20,903 bases of DNA from Ktedonobacter sp. 13_1_20CM_4_53_11 (GTDB taxonomy: Bacteria; Chloroflexota; Ktedonobacteria; Ktedonobacterales; Ktedonobacteraceae), in contig MNIY01000178.1 of assembly GCA_001919995.1 (NCBI GenBank), positions 1-20,903 of the forward strand, given 5' to 3'. A program made the translations under genes and the position numbers. The notes below the pieces were generated by a model. That model saw nothing but the letters and a program-made list of their open reading frames with translations, searched no databases and was not told the origin of the DNA. Shown here one piece after another: positions 6,156-13,296 of the stretch. Each line of letters begins with the position of its first letter. Position 1 is the first letter of the stretch.

Positions 6156-7091
6156 ATGCAGGTAAATGTCTCTTCAAGAAGAAAAGGGCTTGACGTCACA
6201 GCAATACAGCGTCAACTTAAGACCCGGACATTCGGGATTGGCAAAAACCTGTTATACCTACCCACGGTAGATTCAACAAACTCGTTTGCAATGAAATTGG
6301 CCTGGGAACAGCCAGAGGAAGGGGTGGTGATACTTACCGACAGCCAAACTGCTGGTAAGGGCAGGTTAGGCAGGCGCTGGGTGGATATGTACGGATGCAA
6401 TGTACTCTCATCGACATTGCTTCGCCCTCTTTTCCCACCCCGCTTTTTGATAATGATCGCTTCACTTGCTATCGTGGATGCAGTAGCTGAAACTTGTGAA
6501 ATATCCGCCACTATTAAGTGGCCAAACGATGTACTTGTCGGAAATCGCAAAGTTGCTGGCGTACTGATTGAAACAAGTCATATTTTGCGTGGAACGGTGG
6601 ATCAGGGGCATGCCGGTCAGCTGGTTGCTATCCTCGGTATTGGAGTAAATGTCAATGGGAGCATTCAGGACATACCCGACGGTACGTCTCCTATGATCTC
6701 CCAATCATTAGTGCGTCAATCGCCAGGTGGTCAGGGGTCGTTAAGCGCAATTGCGACAACTCTTGAAACGGAATGTGGACGTGAAGTAAGTCGAGAAGCG
6801 TTGATCGCGCATATGTTGCAACACATCGAGGCTGATTATCTAACGTTGCAACATGAGGCTCGGGAACCATTTTTCGCGGCAAACGGCTGCAGCCCTGCCT
6901 CTCATGCTATTTGGGAGCGCTGGCGAAGCCAGTTAACAACGCTTGGTCGCACTATACAGGTGCGCCAGGGCGATATTGTGTTAAGCGGTGTGGCTGAAGA
7001 AGTGAATGAAAACGGGGAGCTGTTACTCCGTCTACATTCAGGTGAATTAGTTACGATAACTTGGGGAGATGTTGGATATCCAACTGGGTAA
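6156..7091 (+). CDS. birA: Biotin--[acetyl-CoA-carboxylase] ligase, class I (no DNA-binding domain)
   Basis: It attaches biotin to the carrier domain of biotin-dependent carboxylases through biotinyl-AMP. Counting from the ATG at 6156 (311 aa), the biotin-protein-ligase signatures are DSTNS (about 39-43), the biotinyl-AMP loop GKGRLGRRW (about 67-75), KWPNDVLVG (about 121-129), KVAGVLIE (about 132-139) and GIGVNVN. The C-terminal SH3-like domain ends with SGELVTITWGDV. There is no N-terminal helix-turn-helix, so this protein should not repress a biotin operon itself. The start is uncertain: a TTG at 6123 would add 11 residues, and neither start has a clear ribosome binding site. I prefer the ATG because most relatives begin close to this point. 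The upstream RNA with two terminators may be its leader. The gene ends 101 nt before greA on the same strand. Confidence 0.9.
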   Translation: MQVNVSSRRKGLDVTAIQRQLKTRTFGIGKNLLYLPTVDSTNSFAMKLAWEQPEEGVVILTDSQTAGKGRLGRRWVDMYGCNVLSSTLLRPLFPPRFLIMIASLAIVDAVAETCEISATIKWPNDVLVGNRKVAGVLIETSHILRGTVDQGHAGQLVAILGIGVNVNGSIQDIPDGTSPMISQSLVRQSPGGQGSLSAIATTLETECGREVSREALIAHMLQHIEADYLTLQHEAREPFFAANGCSPASHAIWERWRSQLTTLGRTIQVRQGDIVLSGVAEEVNENGELLLRLHSGELVTITWGDVGYPTG

Positions 7092-7192
7092 TCACCTATC
7101 CAGCTTTATGTGTTAAGTCAGGTTAGGTGAACGAGGATTAGGCTGAGAAGATAGATGTATTGTCTCAGTCAGAGTATTGAAGGGACAAAGAG

Positions 7193-7654
7193 ATGGAGAC
7201 ACAGGAAGTCATTACAAGTGACGGACTACAACACGCGCAGAGTCAGCTGGAATATTTGTATACCGTTGGCCGTGCCAAAGTTGCTCAGTACCTGTACGAT
7301 GCCAAGGAATCAGGTGATGTGATCGACAATGCCGCCTATGAAGATGCAAAAAACCAGCAGGCTCTTCTTGAAGGAAAGATTCAGTATCTGGAACAGTTAC
7401 TGGCCAAGGCAAAATTGATTAGTGAGGTACGTACAGACCTTGTCTCCCTTGGTTCTGTCGTATATCTCCAGAATAGTGATGGTCGGGAGTACCATTATAA
7501 GCTTGTTGGAGCATACGAGGCAAATCCAAGTGCCGGACGTATATCTAACGAATCTCCGGTGGGGAAAGCGCTGCTGGGCCATAAAGTAGGTGAACTGGTT
7601 ATAGTCTCTACGCCCGGCGGAGTGAAGGAGTATACTATTATCTCTATCTCGTAA
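7193..7654 (+). CDS. greA: Transcription elongation factor GreA
   Basis: A 153-residue protein, close to the usual 158. GreA enters the RNA polymerase secondary channel and stimulates cleavage of backtracked RNA. The N-terminal coiled coil (about 8-77) carries the tip GDVIDNAAYEDAK (41-53); the two acidic tip residues correspond to D42 and D45, where E. coli has Asp and Glu, a conservative change. The C-terminal FKBP-like domain has SPVGKALLGHKVGELV (121-136) and STPGG. The ATG at 7193 has AAGGG 8 nt upstream. A strong terminator directly follows, so greA ends this transcript. A hairpin CTGAGA/TCTCAG (7143-7168) lies in its 5' leader. Confidence 0.95.
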   Translation: METQEVITSDGLQHAQSQLEYLYTVGRAKVAQYLYDAKESGDVIDNAAYEDAKNQQALLEGKIQYLEQLLAKAKLISEVRTDLVSLGSVVYLQNSDGREYHYKLVGAYEANPSAGRISNESPVGKALLGHKVGELVIVSTPGGVKEYTIISIS

Positions 7655-7677
7655 TCCCCAAGTAGTAGCAGCAATCG

Positions 7678-7723
7678 ACCGGCCTGCGGCCCGCACAACT
7701 CGGAACCGCAGGCCGGTTTTTTT
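7678..7723 (+). terminator. Intrinsic terminator after greA
   Basis: Perfect 12-bp stem ACCGGCCTGCGG (7678-7689) and CCGCAGGCCGGT (7706-7717) with a 16-nt loop, followed by seven T. Confidence 0.95.
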
Positions 7724-7770
7724 ATGCTCAACAAGGATTGATACTATGACTGTTCGATCTTTGAAAACAA

Positions 7771-7779
7771 TGTTACAAT
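7771..7779 (+). promoter_or_regulatory. Predicted extended -10 promoter of lysS
   Basis: TGTTACAAT fits the extended -10 pattern TGnTAnAAT; no good -35 box is visible at the right distance. Start near 7786 would give a leader of about 30 nt containing the AGGAGG of lysS. Confidence 0.5.
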
Positions 7780-7817
7780 TAACTCGCACATTTTGTTGGA
7801 GGAGGAAAAAGACAACA

Positions 7818-9296
7818 ATGGCAGACGAACGAGAAATGCGGCTGCAACGCCTGCACGCCTTGCGGGAGCAGGGAATCAACCCTTACCCTAATCGTGTGAA
7901 GCGAACACATACAATCTCAGAGATTTTACAACACTTTGATGAATGGCAGGGACCCGAAGGCGCCTTTACCGTCACTGGCCGTATTCGCCTCATGCGCGAA
8001 ATGGGCAAGGTAGCCTTCATGAAGATTGAAGATGGCACAGGGAGTATCCAGGCCTTCTTCCGCATCAATGACATAGGTGAGAATGCCTATCATATGCTCA
8101 AATTATTGGATGTTGGTGACTTTGTGCAGGTCAGTGGCTATCTTTTTCTTACGCGCACCGGTGAACGCACTCTTCATGTTACCGATTTTCGCATCTTATC
8201 CAAGGGGCTGCGCCCGCTGCCAGAGAAGTTTCATGGATTAGAAGATAAGGAGATACGCCAACGGAAGCGCTACCTTGATCTCATTGCCAATAGTGATGAA
8301 GTCAAGAACATCTTCGTTATTCGCAGTCGCACCATTACAGCCATGCGCCGTTACCTCGATAACCTGGATTTCCTGGAGGTTGAGACTCCCATCTTGCAGC
8401 CCCTGTATGGTGGTGCCACTGCGCGCCCTTTTATCACCCATCATCATACCCTCGATCGCGATTTCTTTCTCCGTATTGCTGTGGAACTCTATCTAAAGCG
8501 CCTGATCGTAGGTGGTTTCGAGAAAGTATATGAAATTGGGCGCAATTTCCGTAATGAAGGTATTGACCGCATACATAACCCTGAATTTACCATGATGGAA
8601 TGCTACCAGGCCTATGCTGATTATGAAGATATGATGACATTGGTTGAGGAAATGATCCACTACATTGCTATCGAAGTGAGGGGGACGCCGCGTATCACCT
8701 ACCAGGGCCGTGAAATAGATCTCACTCCTCCCTGGCCGCGTATTCCCTTGCTGGATGCCATCGCGGAATTTACGGGGATTGATGTCAGACTCTTCCCTGA
8801 CAAAGAGAGTCTGGCCGCGGAGATGCGCGCTAAGGGATATGAGGTAGACCCTAAGCATGGGCGCGGCCGCTTGATCGATGATCTCATGGGAGCCATATTC
8901 CGCAAGGATACTCCCCTGTTGCGCCAGGCCATCTTCCTTACCGACTACCCGCGCGACATCTCTCCCCTGGCAACGGATCATAGCGAGGTACCTGGTTTGG
9001 TAGAACGTTTCCAGCCATTCATTGGCGGCCTGGAATGTGGCAACGCCTTTACCGAATTGAACGACCCCATCGACCAACGTAAGCGTTTCGAGGATCAGAT
9101 GCGCCAGCGCGAGCAAGGAGATGATGAGGCCCAGGTCTTAGATGAAGATTTTCTCGAGGCCCTGGAGGTCGGAATGCCGCCTGCTGGTGGCCTCGGGATC
9201 GGTGTTGATCGTATCGTAATGCTTATGGCCGACCAGGACTCCATTCGCGACGTCATCCTTTTCCCCGCCCTGCGCAAGACTGCTGAAGAACAGTAG
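7818..9296 (+). CDS. lysS: Lysyl-tRNA synthetase, class II
   Basis: A 492-residue enzyme, the normal length, that charges tRNA-Lys in the cytoplasm. The N-terminal OB-fold (about 50-130) binds the anticodon. The class II core carries KEIRQRKRYLDL (144-155), the substrate-binding ARPFITHHH and FLRIAVELYLKRL segments, motif 2 in GRNFRNEGIDRIHNPEFTMM (241-260) and motif 3 in GGLGIGVDRIVMLM (457-470). The ATG at 7818 is preferred over an in-frame start at 7746: AGGAGG (7800-7805) and an extended -10 promoter lie between the two, and homologs begin near this Met. The gene is separated from greA by a strong terminator, so it is probably transcribed alone, with a hairpin after its end. Confidence 0.96.
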   Translation: MADEREMRLQRLHALREQGINPYPNRVKRTHTISEILQHFDEWQGPEGAFTVTGRIRLMREMGKVAFMKIEDGTGSIQAFFRINDIGENAYHMLKLLDVGDFVQVSGYLFLTRTGERTLHVTDFRILSKGLRPLPEKFHGLEDKEIRQRKRYLDLIANSDEVKNIFVIRSRTITAMRRYLDNLDFLEVETPILQPLYGGATARPFITHHHTLDRDFFLRIAVELYLKRLIVGGFEKVYEIGRNFRNEGIDRIHNPEFTMMECYQAYADYEDMMTLVEEMIHYIAIEVRGTPRITYQGREIDLTPPWPRIPLLDAIAEFTGIDVRLFPDKESLAAEMRAKGYEVDPKHGRGRLIDDLMGAIFRKDTPLLRQAIFLTDYPRDISPLATDHSEVPGLVERFQPFIGGLECGNAFTELNDPIDQRKRFEDQMRQREQGDDEAQVLDEDFLEALEVGMPPAGGLGIGVDRIVMLMADQDSIRDVILFPALRKTAEEQ

Positions 9297-9320
9297 CTCA
9301 GTTTCATACTGGATTGTCAG

Positions 9321-9363
9321 GCATTTCCCAGCGCGCTGCTGCGAGTGGCGTGCTGGAAAATGC
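9321..9363. repeat. 16-bp hairpin between lysS and the tRNA promoter
   Basis: GCATTTCCCAGCGCGC (9321-9336) pairs with 9348-9363 with one mismatch and one G-U pair around an 11-nt loop. It begins 24 nt after the lysS stop and abuts the -35 box of the tRNA promoter. It lacks a T tract after the stem, so it is at best a non-canonical terminator for lysS. Confidence 0.65.
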
Positions 9364-9392
9364 TTGACATCCCACACCTCAGGTGCTATAGT
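9364..9392 (+). promoter_or_regulatory. Near-consensus promoter of tRNA-Val
   Basis: TTGACA (9364-9369), 17-nt spacer, TATAGT (9387-9392). Start near 9399, 17 nt before the tRNA. Confidence 0.85.
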
Positions 9393-9415
9393 TGCTTCTG
9401 TTAACAAATCTGTCA

Positions 9416-9490
9416 GGGCGCTTAGCTCAGCGGGAGAGCGCTTCGTTCACACCGAAGAGGTCACTGGTTCGATCCCAGTAGCGCCCACCA
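9416..9490 (+). tRNA. tRNA-Val, anticodon CAC
   Basis: A complete 75-nt cloverleaf. Acceptor GGGCGCT pairs with AGCGCCC; D arm GCTC/GAGC; anticodon stem CTTCG/CGAAG with loop TTCACAC, giving anticodon CAC, which reads GUG (Val); T arm ACTGG-TTCGATC-CCAGT; discriminator A; CCA encoded at 9488-9490. Confidence 0.96.
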
Positions 9491-9642
9491 CATGTAATGC
9501 TTATTAGTAGGAAATACCTCTTTTGCTCACCTTGACGCATTCTCGCCAACGCCATAAACTAGTAGAAAGCAATCCCGTATATTTCATAAAGTAATTCACT
9601 CATATCGTCGGTCCATAGTAACACACAAAACTCTTTTACCTA

Positions 9643-10287
9643 ATGGCACACAATATTGAGACACAACGTCAACAACTGATAACTTCGCTCCGCAATGGCG
9701 GCGTGAACGATGAACGTGTTCTCTCCGTTATAGCTACTACACCACGAGAAATATTTATCGATGAAGCGCAGCGCAGTATGGCCTATGCCGATTGTGCTCT
9801 CCCCATAGCTATGGGACAGACCATTTCACAACCCTTGATGGTCGCTTTAATGACGCAGGCGCTGCAACTCAGCGGTAAAGAAAAGGTGCTGGAAATAGGT
9901 ACGGGTTCAGGCTACCAGACCGCCATCCTGGCGCGCTTGTCTGCACACGTGACAAGTGTTGAGCGGCATCAACAGCTGGCATTCCTGGCTGCCAAACACC
10001 TCATGCAGTTGGGTATTACCAACGTCTCTCTCTACGTCGGCGATGGTTCGCTCGGTTGGCCTGATGCAGCCCCTTATGACCGCGTACTGGTGACAGCGGC
10101 TGCCCCTGAGGTGCCGAAGCAGCTTGTAGATCAGCTTGTGACATGGGGAATGTTAGTCATCCCCGTAGGGAGTCACACGCGACAGGATTTACTCGTCGTT
10201 CACCGCGCGCCCTGGGGGCCAGAGATTCGTTCATTAGGTGGCTGCGTTTTTGTACCCTTGGTGGGAGAAAAAGGTTGGAGCGAGTAA
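9643..10287 (+). CDS. pcm: Protein-L-isoaspartate O-methyltransferase
   Basis: A 214-residue cytosolic repair enzyme that methylates isoaspartyl residues in aged proteins with S-adenosylmethionine, starting their return to aspartate. Landmarks: GQTISQPLMVALM (58-70), which forms the isoaspartate substrate site; the SAM-binding motif VLEIGTGSGYQTAILA (82-97); the acidic motif SVERH (105-109); and YVGDGSLGWPDAAPYDRVLVTAA (131-153, broken here only for reference). Length is normal for the bacterial form. No Shine-Dalgarno sequence is visible before the ATG at 9643, so initiation may be leaderless or weak. It is flanked by a tRNA gene upstream and by a membrane protein with its own promoter downstream, so it probably forms its own unit. 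Confidence 0.93.
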   Translation: MAHNIETQRQQLITSLRNGGVNDERVLSVIATTPREIFIDEAQRSMAYADCALPIAMGQTISQPLMVALMTQALQLSGKEKVLEIGTGSGYQTAILARLSAHVTSVERHQQLAFLAAKHLMQLGITNVSLYVGDGSLGWPDAAPYDRVLVTAAAPEVPKQLVDQLVTWGMLVIPVGSHTRQDLLVVHRAPWGPEIRSLGGCVFVPLVGEKGWSE

Positions 10288-10304
10288 ACACCTCAAAGTT
10301 ATCC

Positions 10305-10332
10305 TTTAAAAAACGGGAAAAAATAGTATAAT
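10305..10332 (+). promoter_or_regulatory. Predicted promoter of the membrane protein gene
   Basis: A perfect TATAAT (10327-10332) with a weak TTTAAA (10305-10310) 16 nt upstream. Start near 10339. The leader contains a small hairpin GTAGCC/GGCTAC (10344-10365) just before the ribosome binding site. Confidence 0.6.
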
Positions 10333-10382
10333 ATGAGTGAGTGGTAGCCGCTCATACCTGGCTACATTATGAGGAGGTATCT

Positions 10383-10901
10383 ATGCCAGTTGCAATGACC
10401 AGCATACACGTATTCAATTTTTTGGAACTTGCAGGATTCTTAGTGTTATGGATTGTCCTGTTCGAGTGCGCCCATGTGCTGGTGGCTCTGCTTCGGCATG
10501 GCCCTCTTATCGGTTGGGCTGTAAGCCCACTCGGTGTGACAGTGATGTTTCTCTACGAACCTTCCACGTTGTACATCTGGCTAAACGTCTTGTTTCCCGC
10601 CCTTATCTCAGGCTTCGTCATCTACGTTGGCTTCTTTTCATCCCTTGCCCCCATTGCCTTCCCACGGCACCCTCTCATAGAATTGATCGTCATTGCCGTC
10701 GGGGTTCTCCTCTCGAGCGGTGTTGACCTCTTCAATGCCTTGCGCGATCTGCGGTATCCATTGTGGGGGGAAGCGCGTATCCTGCGCAGCATCCAATTGT
10801 TACGCGCCAGCTGGGCTACTATTCATTTCACGCCCTTTGGCCTCTCCTACCTTCATGACCGTTTTGGCTCTAGTCCGAATGAGCTGCTGCAGGCACTGTA
10901 A
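10383..10901 (+). CDS. Integral membrane protein of unknown function (172 aa)
   Basis: No family is recognised with certainty. About four hydrophobic segments are visible: roughly residues 12-36, 42-58, 62-86 and 97-117, followed by a cytosolic-looking C-terminal tail of about 50 residues rich in Arg and aromatic residues. The first segment ends FECAHVLVALLRHG, which resembles the HExxH helix of M50 membrane proteases except that the first His is Phe; this may be coincidence. The ATG at 10383 has AGGAGG 5 nt upstream and is preferred over a GTG at 10341. The 3' end overlaps the convergent histidine kinase gene by 32 nt. Confidence 0.75.
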   Translation: MPVAMTSIHVFNFLELAGFLVLWIVLFECAHVLVALLRHGPLIGWAVSPLGVTVMFLYEPSTLYIWLNVLFPALISGFVIYVGFFSSLAPIAFPRHPLIELIVIAVGVLLSSGVDLFNALRDLRYPLWGEARILRSIQLLRASWATIHFTPFGLSYLHDRFGSSPNELLQAL

Positions 10902-12630
10902 AGGAGAATGTACAGCCTAGACCTTTGTTATTGGTAACCCAGATATGTCCACCATGTTCCTCGACAATAGCCCTGGTGACATATAATCCAAGTCCAATAC
11001 CGGAGTATTGACGACTGGCCGTATTGCGTACTCGATAGAAGCGTTCAAAGATGTGATCGAGATACTCTTGACTAATACCAATTCCCTGGTCAGTAATACT
11101 CACGAAGTAGTCGCCTTCACGTTCCTCGAGCTTGACTGTCACCTGCCCACCCTGTGGAGAGTACTTGATGGCATTGTCCAGGATATTCCCAATTACCTGG
11201 CTCATACGCATTTTATCGGCCACAATTTTCGTATCCTGTACCGCGATATCGAGGTAGATTGTATGTTGTTCCGCGCTTGCTTGTACTGAACGTACGCTCT
11301 CTACGAGTACATCTGCCAGGTAAAAGCTGCTGTATTGGAGATGTAACTTCCCCCACTGCACCTGCGAGAGATCTAGCAAGTCATTGACCAACCGTTCAAG
11401 GTGATCAGCCTGGCTCTGAATAATACTCAGGCTGCGTAGATCATAGTTCTCGGGAAGATCCCCGGCACTTATGGCGCTCCTCTGCTGCTCCTGCTGTGCC
11501 TTGCGTAATCGACGATCGATACGCCGCATGAGGTGTTGCGTGTAGCCTTTGATCGCGGTTAATGGAGAACGTAGCTCATGCGAAACGACAGAGACGAATT
11601 CATCTTTTAATTTCTCAATCTGTTTGTTCGACGTTACATCATTGAGCACGGCCACTACTCCTATCGGTCCCATTTGTACCTGGCTTGCATCATGGAGCGG
11701 CGCTGCGCTGATGCTCAGCGTCAGGGGAACGGACTCGCCAGCCTCACCCGCGATCAACTCCTGGTTCATCACAGTCACTCCGGTCAGCGCCTCGTCGATG
11801 ATATCGGCTAGTTTATGTAACCAACTTACATTATTGGCCAGTGCAAGCGTGCGGAGAGGCGAGTTTTGCTTGAGATCGAGTTGTGCCTGAGCCAATAGAT
11901 GCTGCGCGGATACATTGAGCAGGGTGATCCCCCCCTGCTCATTAGTAATCAATAGCCCTTCGGCCATGCTGCTGATAATCAGTTCGAGGCGTTGTCGTCC
12001 TATTTCCGCTTGTCGCCAGAGGGCAGTTTCTCGCTCACGTAGGCGAACGTTCTCTAACGCGACTGCGGCATAATCAGCTATCATCGTTGTCAACTTGAGT
12101 AAATCAGTGTCGAACGTGCCTTCCCGCTCATCAAATAAGCTCAACATACCCACGATACGGTTCTCAACCGTGAGGGGAACATTCAGAAAAGAACCGATCA
12201 CCGCCCCACCGATCATATCCTGAACCGGGGAGCCCAGTTTCTGGGTGATGGAGAGGTCATCGGGGGCATCGAGATACGAGGCGTTTGCCAACTCCTCGAC
12301 GGATACAGCGGGAAAGTCTATGACGCTGGCTGCACTGGCTATGCGTTCAATCATTGCGGCTATAAAAACCTGGCTGAGGGGGTAGCAAGGGATAATCGAT
12401 AGCTCGAATGGGTCACCTTTGAGTAGAATGGAACAGGCTGCAAAACTGTAGAGCTTTTGCAAAGCTCCAAGCAGAGCCCGGTGTACCTGAAAGCGATCGA
12501 TAGCAGCTACAAAGCTTTTCCCGATGGTATTGATGTATTCCATCTCCTGGAGAATAGCTGCTAAACGATCACTATTCGGGGTATGGTATGAGCTATACGC
12601 GCTTTCTGATAGCCTTGACTGTGATTGCAC
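10870..12630 (-). CDS. Soluble sensor histidine kinase (GAF-PAS-HisKA-HATPase)
   Basis: A 586-residue kinase without membrane segments, so it should sense a cytoplasmic signal. A GAF domain (about 45-197) is followed by a coiled linker, a PAS domain (about 212-335, starting LELIISSMAEGLLITNEQGG), the dimerisation and phosphotransfer domain with SHELRSPLTAIKGY and phosphoacceptor His351, then the ATPase with N box NILDNAIKYSP (482-492), G1 DQGIGIS (514-520), F box FERFYR and G2 GIGLGLY (544-550). All catalytic motifs are intact. Between H box and N box, an insert rich in Gln and Arg (about 371-395) is unusual. It starts with GTG; an AAGGA lies somewhat far upstream. The gene follows the 125-residue gene by 20 nt, clearly one operon. 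No response regulator is adjacent, so it is an orphan; the receivers at 4264-5216 are possible partners. Confidence 0.93.
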   Translation of the reverse strand: MQSQSRLSESAYSSYHTPNSDRLAAILQEMEYINTIGKSFVAAIDRFQVHRALLGALQKLYSFAACSILLKGDPFELSIIPCYPLSQVFIAAMIERIASAASVIDFPAVSVEELANASYLDAPDDLSITQKLGSPVQDMIGGAVIGSFLNVPLTVENRIVGMLSLFDEREGTFDTDLLKLTTMIADYAAVALENVRLRERETALWRQAEIGRQRLELIISSMAEGLLITNEQGGITLLNVSAQHLLAQAQLDLKQNSPLRTLALANNVSWLHKLADIIDEALTGVTVMNQELIAGEAGESVPLTLSISAAPLHDASQVQMGPIGVVAVLNDVTSNKQIEKLKDEFVSVVSHELRSPLTAIKGYTQHLMRRIDRRLRKAQQEQQRSAISAGDLPENYDLRSLSIIQSQADHLERLVNDLLDLSQVQWGKLHLQYSSFYLADVLVESVRSVQASAEQHTIYLDIAVQDTKIVADKMRMSQVIGNILDNAIKYSPQGGQVTVKLEEREGDYFVSITDQGIGISQEYLDHIFERFYRVRNTASRQYSGIGLGLYVTRAIVEEHGGHIWVTNNKGLGCTFSFTVPAAAHSD

Positions 12631-12650
12631 GCTGCTCTCGATTGTCCTTT

Positions 12651-13028
12651 CTATTGTAACTGTTCTAGTTGACGCGTTACCTCGTCATATATGGGGGGCG
12701 CAATAAGATCGCCGGTCAATTCTTTGATACCAGCAAAACATTCCTGTAACAAAGCATCTAATGCCGCAGCAAGCTCTATTGTGGAGACTCCGCTTAATTG
12801 CTCTTGTACTACCGTTGGGACGACATCAGTGTAAGGCATCTTTACAAGAAAATGGAGGAATGGATAAGTACTCGAAACTCTTTTGGCAGCACCTTGCACC
12901 AGGACACGCGTTGTGACTTTACCGAGATAAGGGGTAACCCTATCGTCAATCAACCGGAAGGCCTTGAGGTACGCCTCTGCAACCTGCTCACGAGAGACGG
13001 AAGAGGAGTGGTCAGACATATTTGACAT
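12651..13028 (-). CDS. Hypothetical protein (125 aa) encoded before the histidine kinase
   Basis: I do not recognise the family. The predicted product is mostly helical and soluble, with a short Ser-rich N-terminus (MSNMSDHSSSVSREQ), a central segment VSSTYPFLHFLVKMPYTDVVP and a C-terminal helix with CFAGIKELTGDLIAPPIYDE. The ATG at 13026-13028 has AGGGAG 6 nt upstream and an extended -10 promoter behind it. Because only 20 nt separate it from the kinase gene, it is probably co-transcribed and may modulate or feed the GAF-PAS sensor; this is inference from position alone. Confidence 0.75.
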   Translation of the reverse strand: MSNMSDHSSSVSREQVAEAYLKAFRLIDDRVTPYLGKVTTRVLVQGAAKRVSSTYPFLHFLVKMPYTDVVPTVVQEQLSGVSTIELAAALDALLQECFAGIKELTGDLIAPPIYDEVTRQLEQLQ

Positions 13029-13071
13029 ATGTTTCTCCCTTCGCTTATATAGCTTTTTCTCTCCGTTACTT

Positions 13072-13080
13072 ATTATAACA
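13072..13080 (-). promoter_or_regulatory. Extended -10 promoter of the kinase operon
   Basis: Minus-strand TGTTATAAT, a perfect extended -10 element. A weak TTACAA lies 18 nt upstream (13096-13101), between the arms of an inverted repeat. Start near 13065. Confidence 0.6.
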
Positions 13081-13086
13081 TAGTTC

Positions 13087-13111
13087 TACTACCTATTGTA
13101 AGAAGGTAGTA
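13087..13111. repeat. Inverted repeat TACTACC-N11-GGTAGTA, possible operator
   Basis: Perfect 7-bp arms at 13087-13093 and 13105-13111, spanning the -35 region of the kinase-operon promoter. This is the right place for a repressor site or for an activator replacing the weak -35. Confidence 0.5.
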
Positions 13112-13226
13112 CTTGACTTTAAATGAATATACTCCCCGAATCGCCTTTTCCCTCCATACTTAAAGAACGGTTATATGTCCTGTAATGTCACATCTCATGC
13201 GGCATAGCCGAAATTTCTTAAATGAA

Positions 13227-13271
13227 GAAGCAGAACAAGCACTTGATTATATCAGGTGCTTGTTCTGCTTC
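13227..13271 (-). terminator. Strong hairpin after the CDC48-like gene
   Basis: Perfect 16-bp inverted repeat GAAGCAGAACAAGCAC (13227-13242) and its complement (13256-13271); four more pairs reduce the loop to TTATA. It lies 25 nt after the stop of the minus-strand gene. The following T run is weak (TTCATTT), so termination efficiency is uncertain. Confidence 0.75.
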
Positions 13272-13296
13272 TCCGCTTGTCTTATCTTTCGCCGAA

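Noticed and set aside
7092..7130. Inverted repeat TCACCTA/TAGGTGA just after birA
   Set aside because: The 25-nt gap between arms and the absence of a T tract make it too weak to call a terminator.
7397..7879. A 160-residue minus-strand frame across the greA end and lysS start
   Set aside because: It runs through the greA terminator and the lysS promoter, and no family resemblance is seen.
8493..9116. A 207-residue open frame antisense to lysS
   Set aside because: It lies entirely within a clearly conserved synthetase gene, has no ribosome binding site, and its composition is that of a shadow frame.
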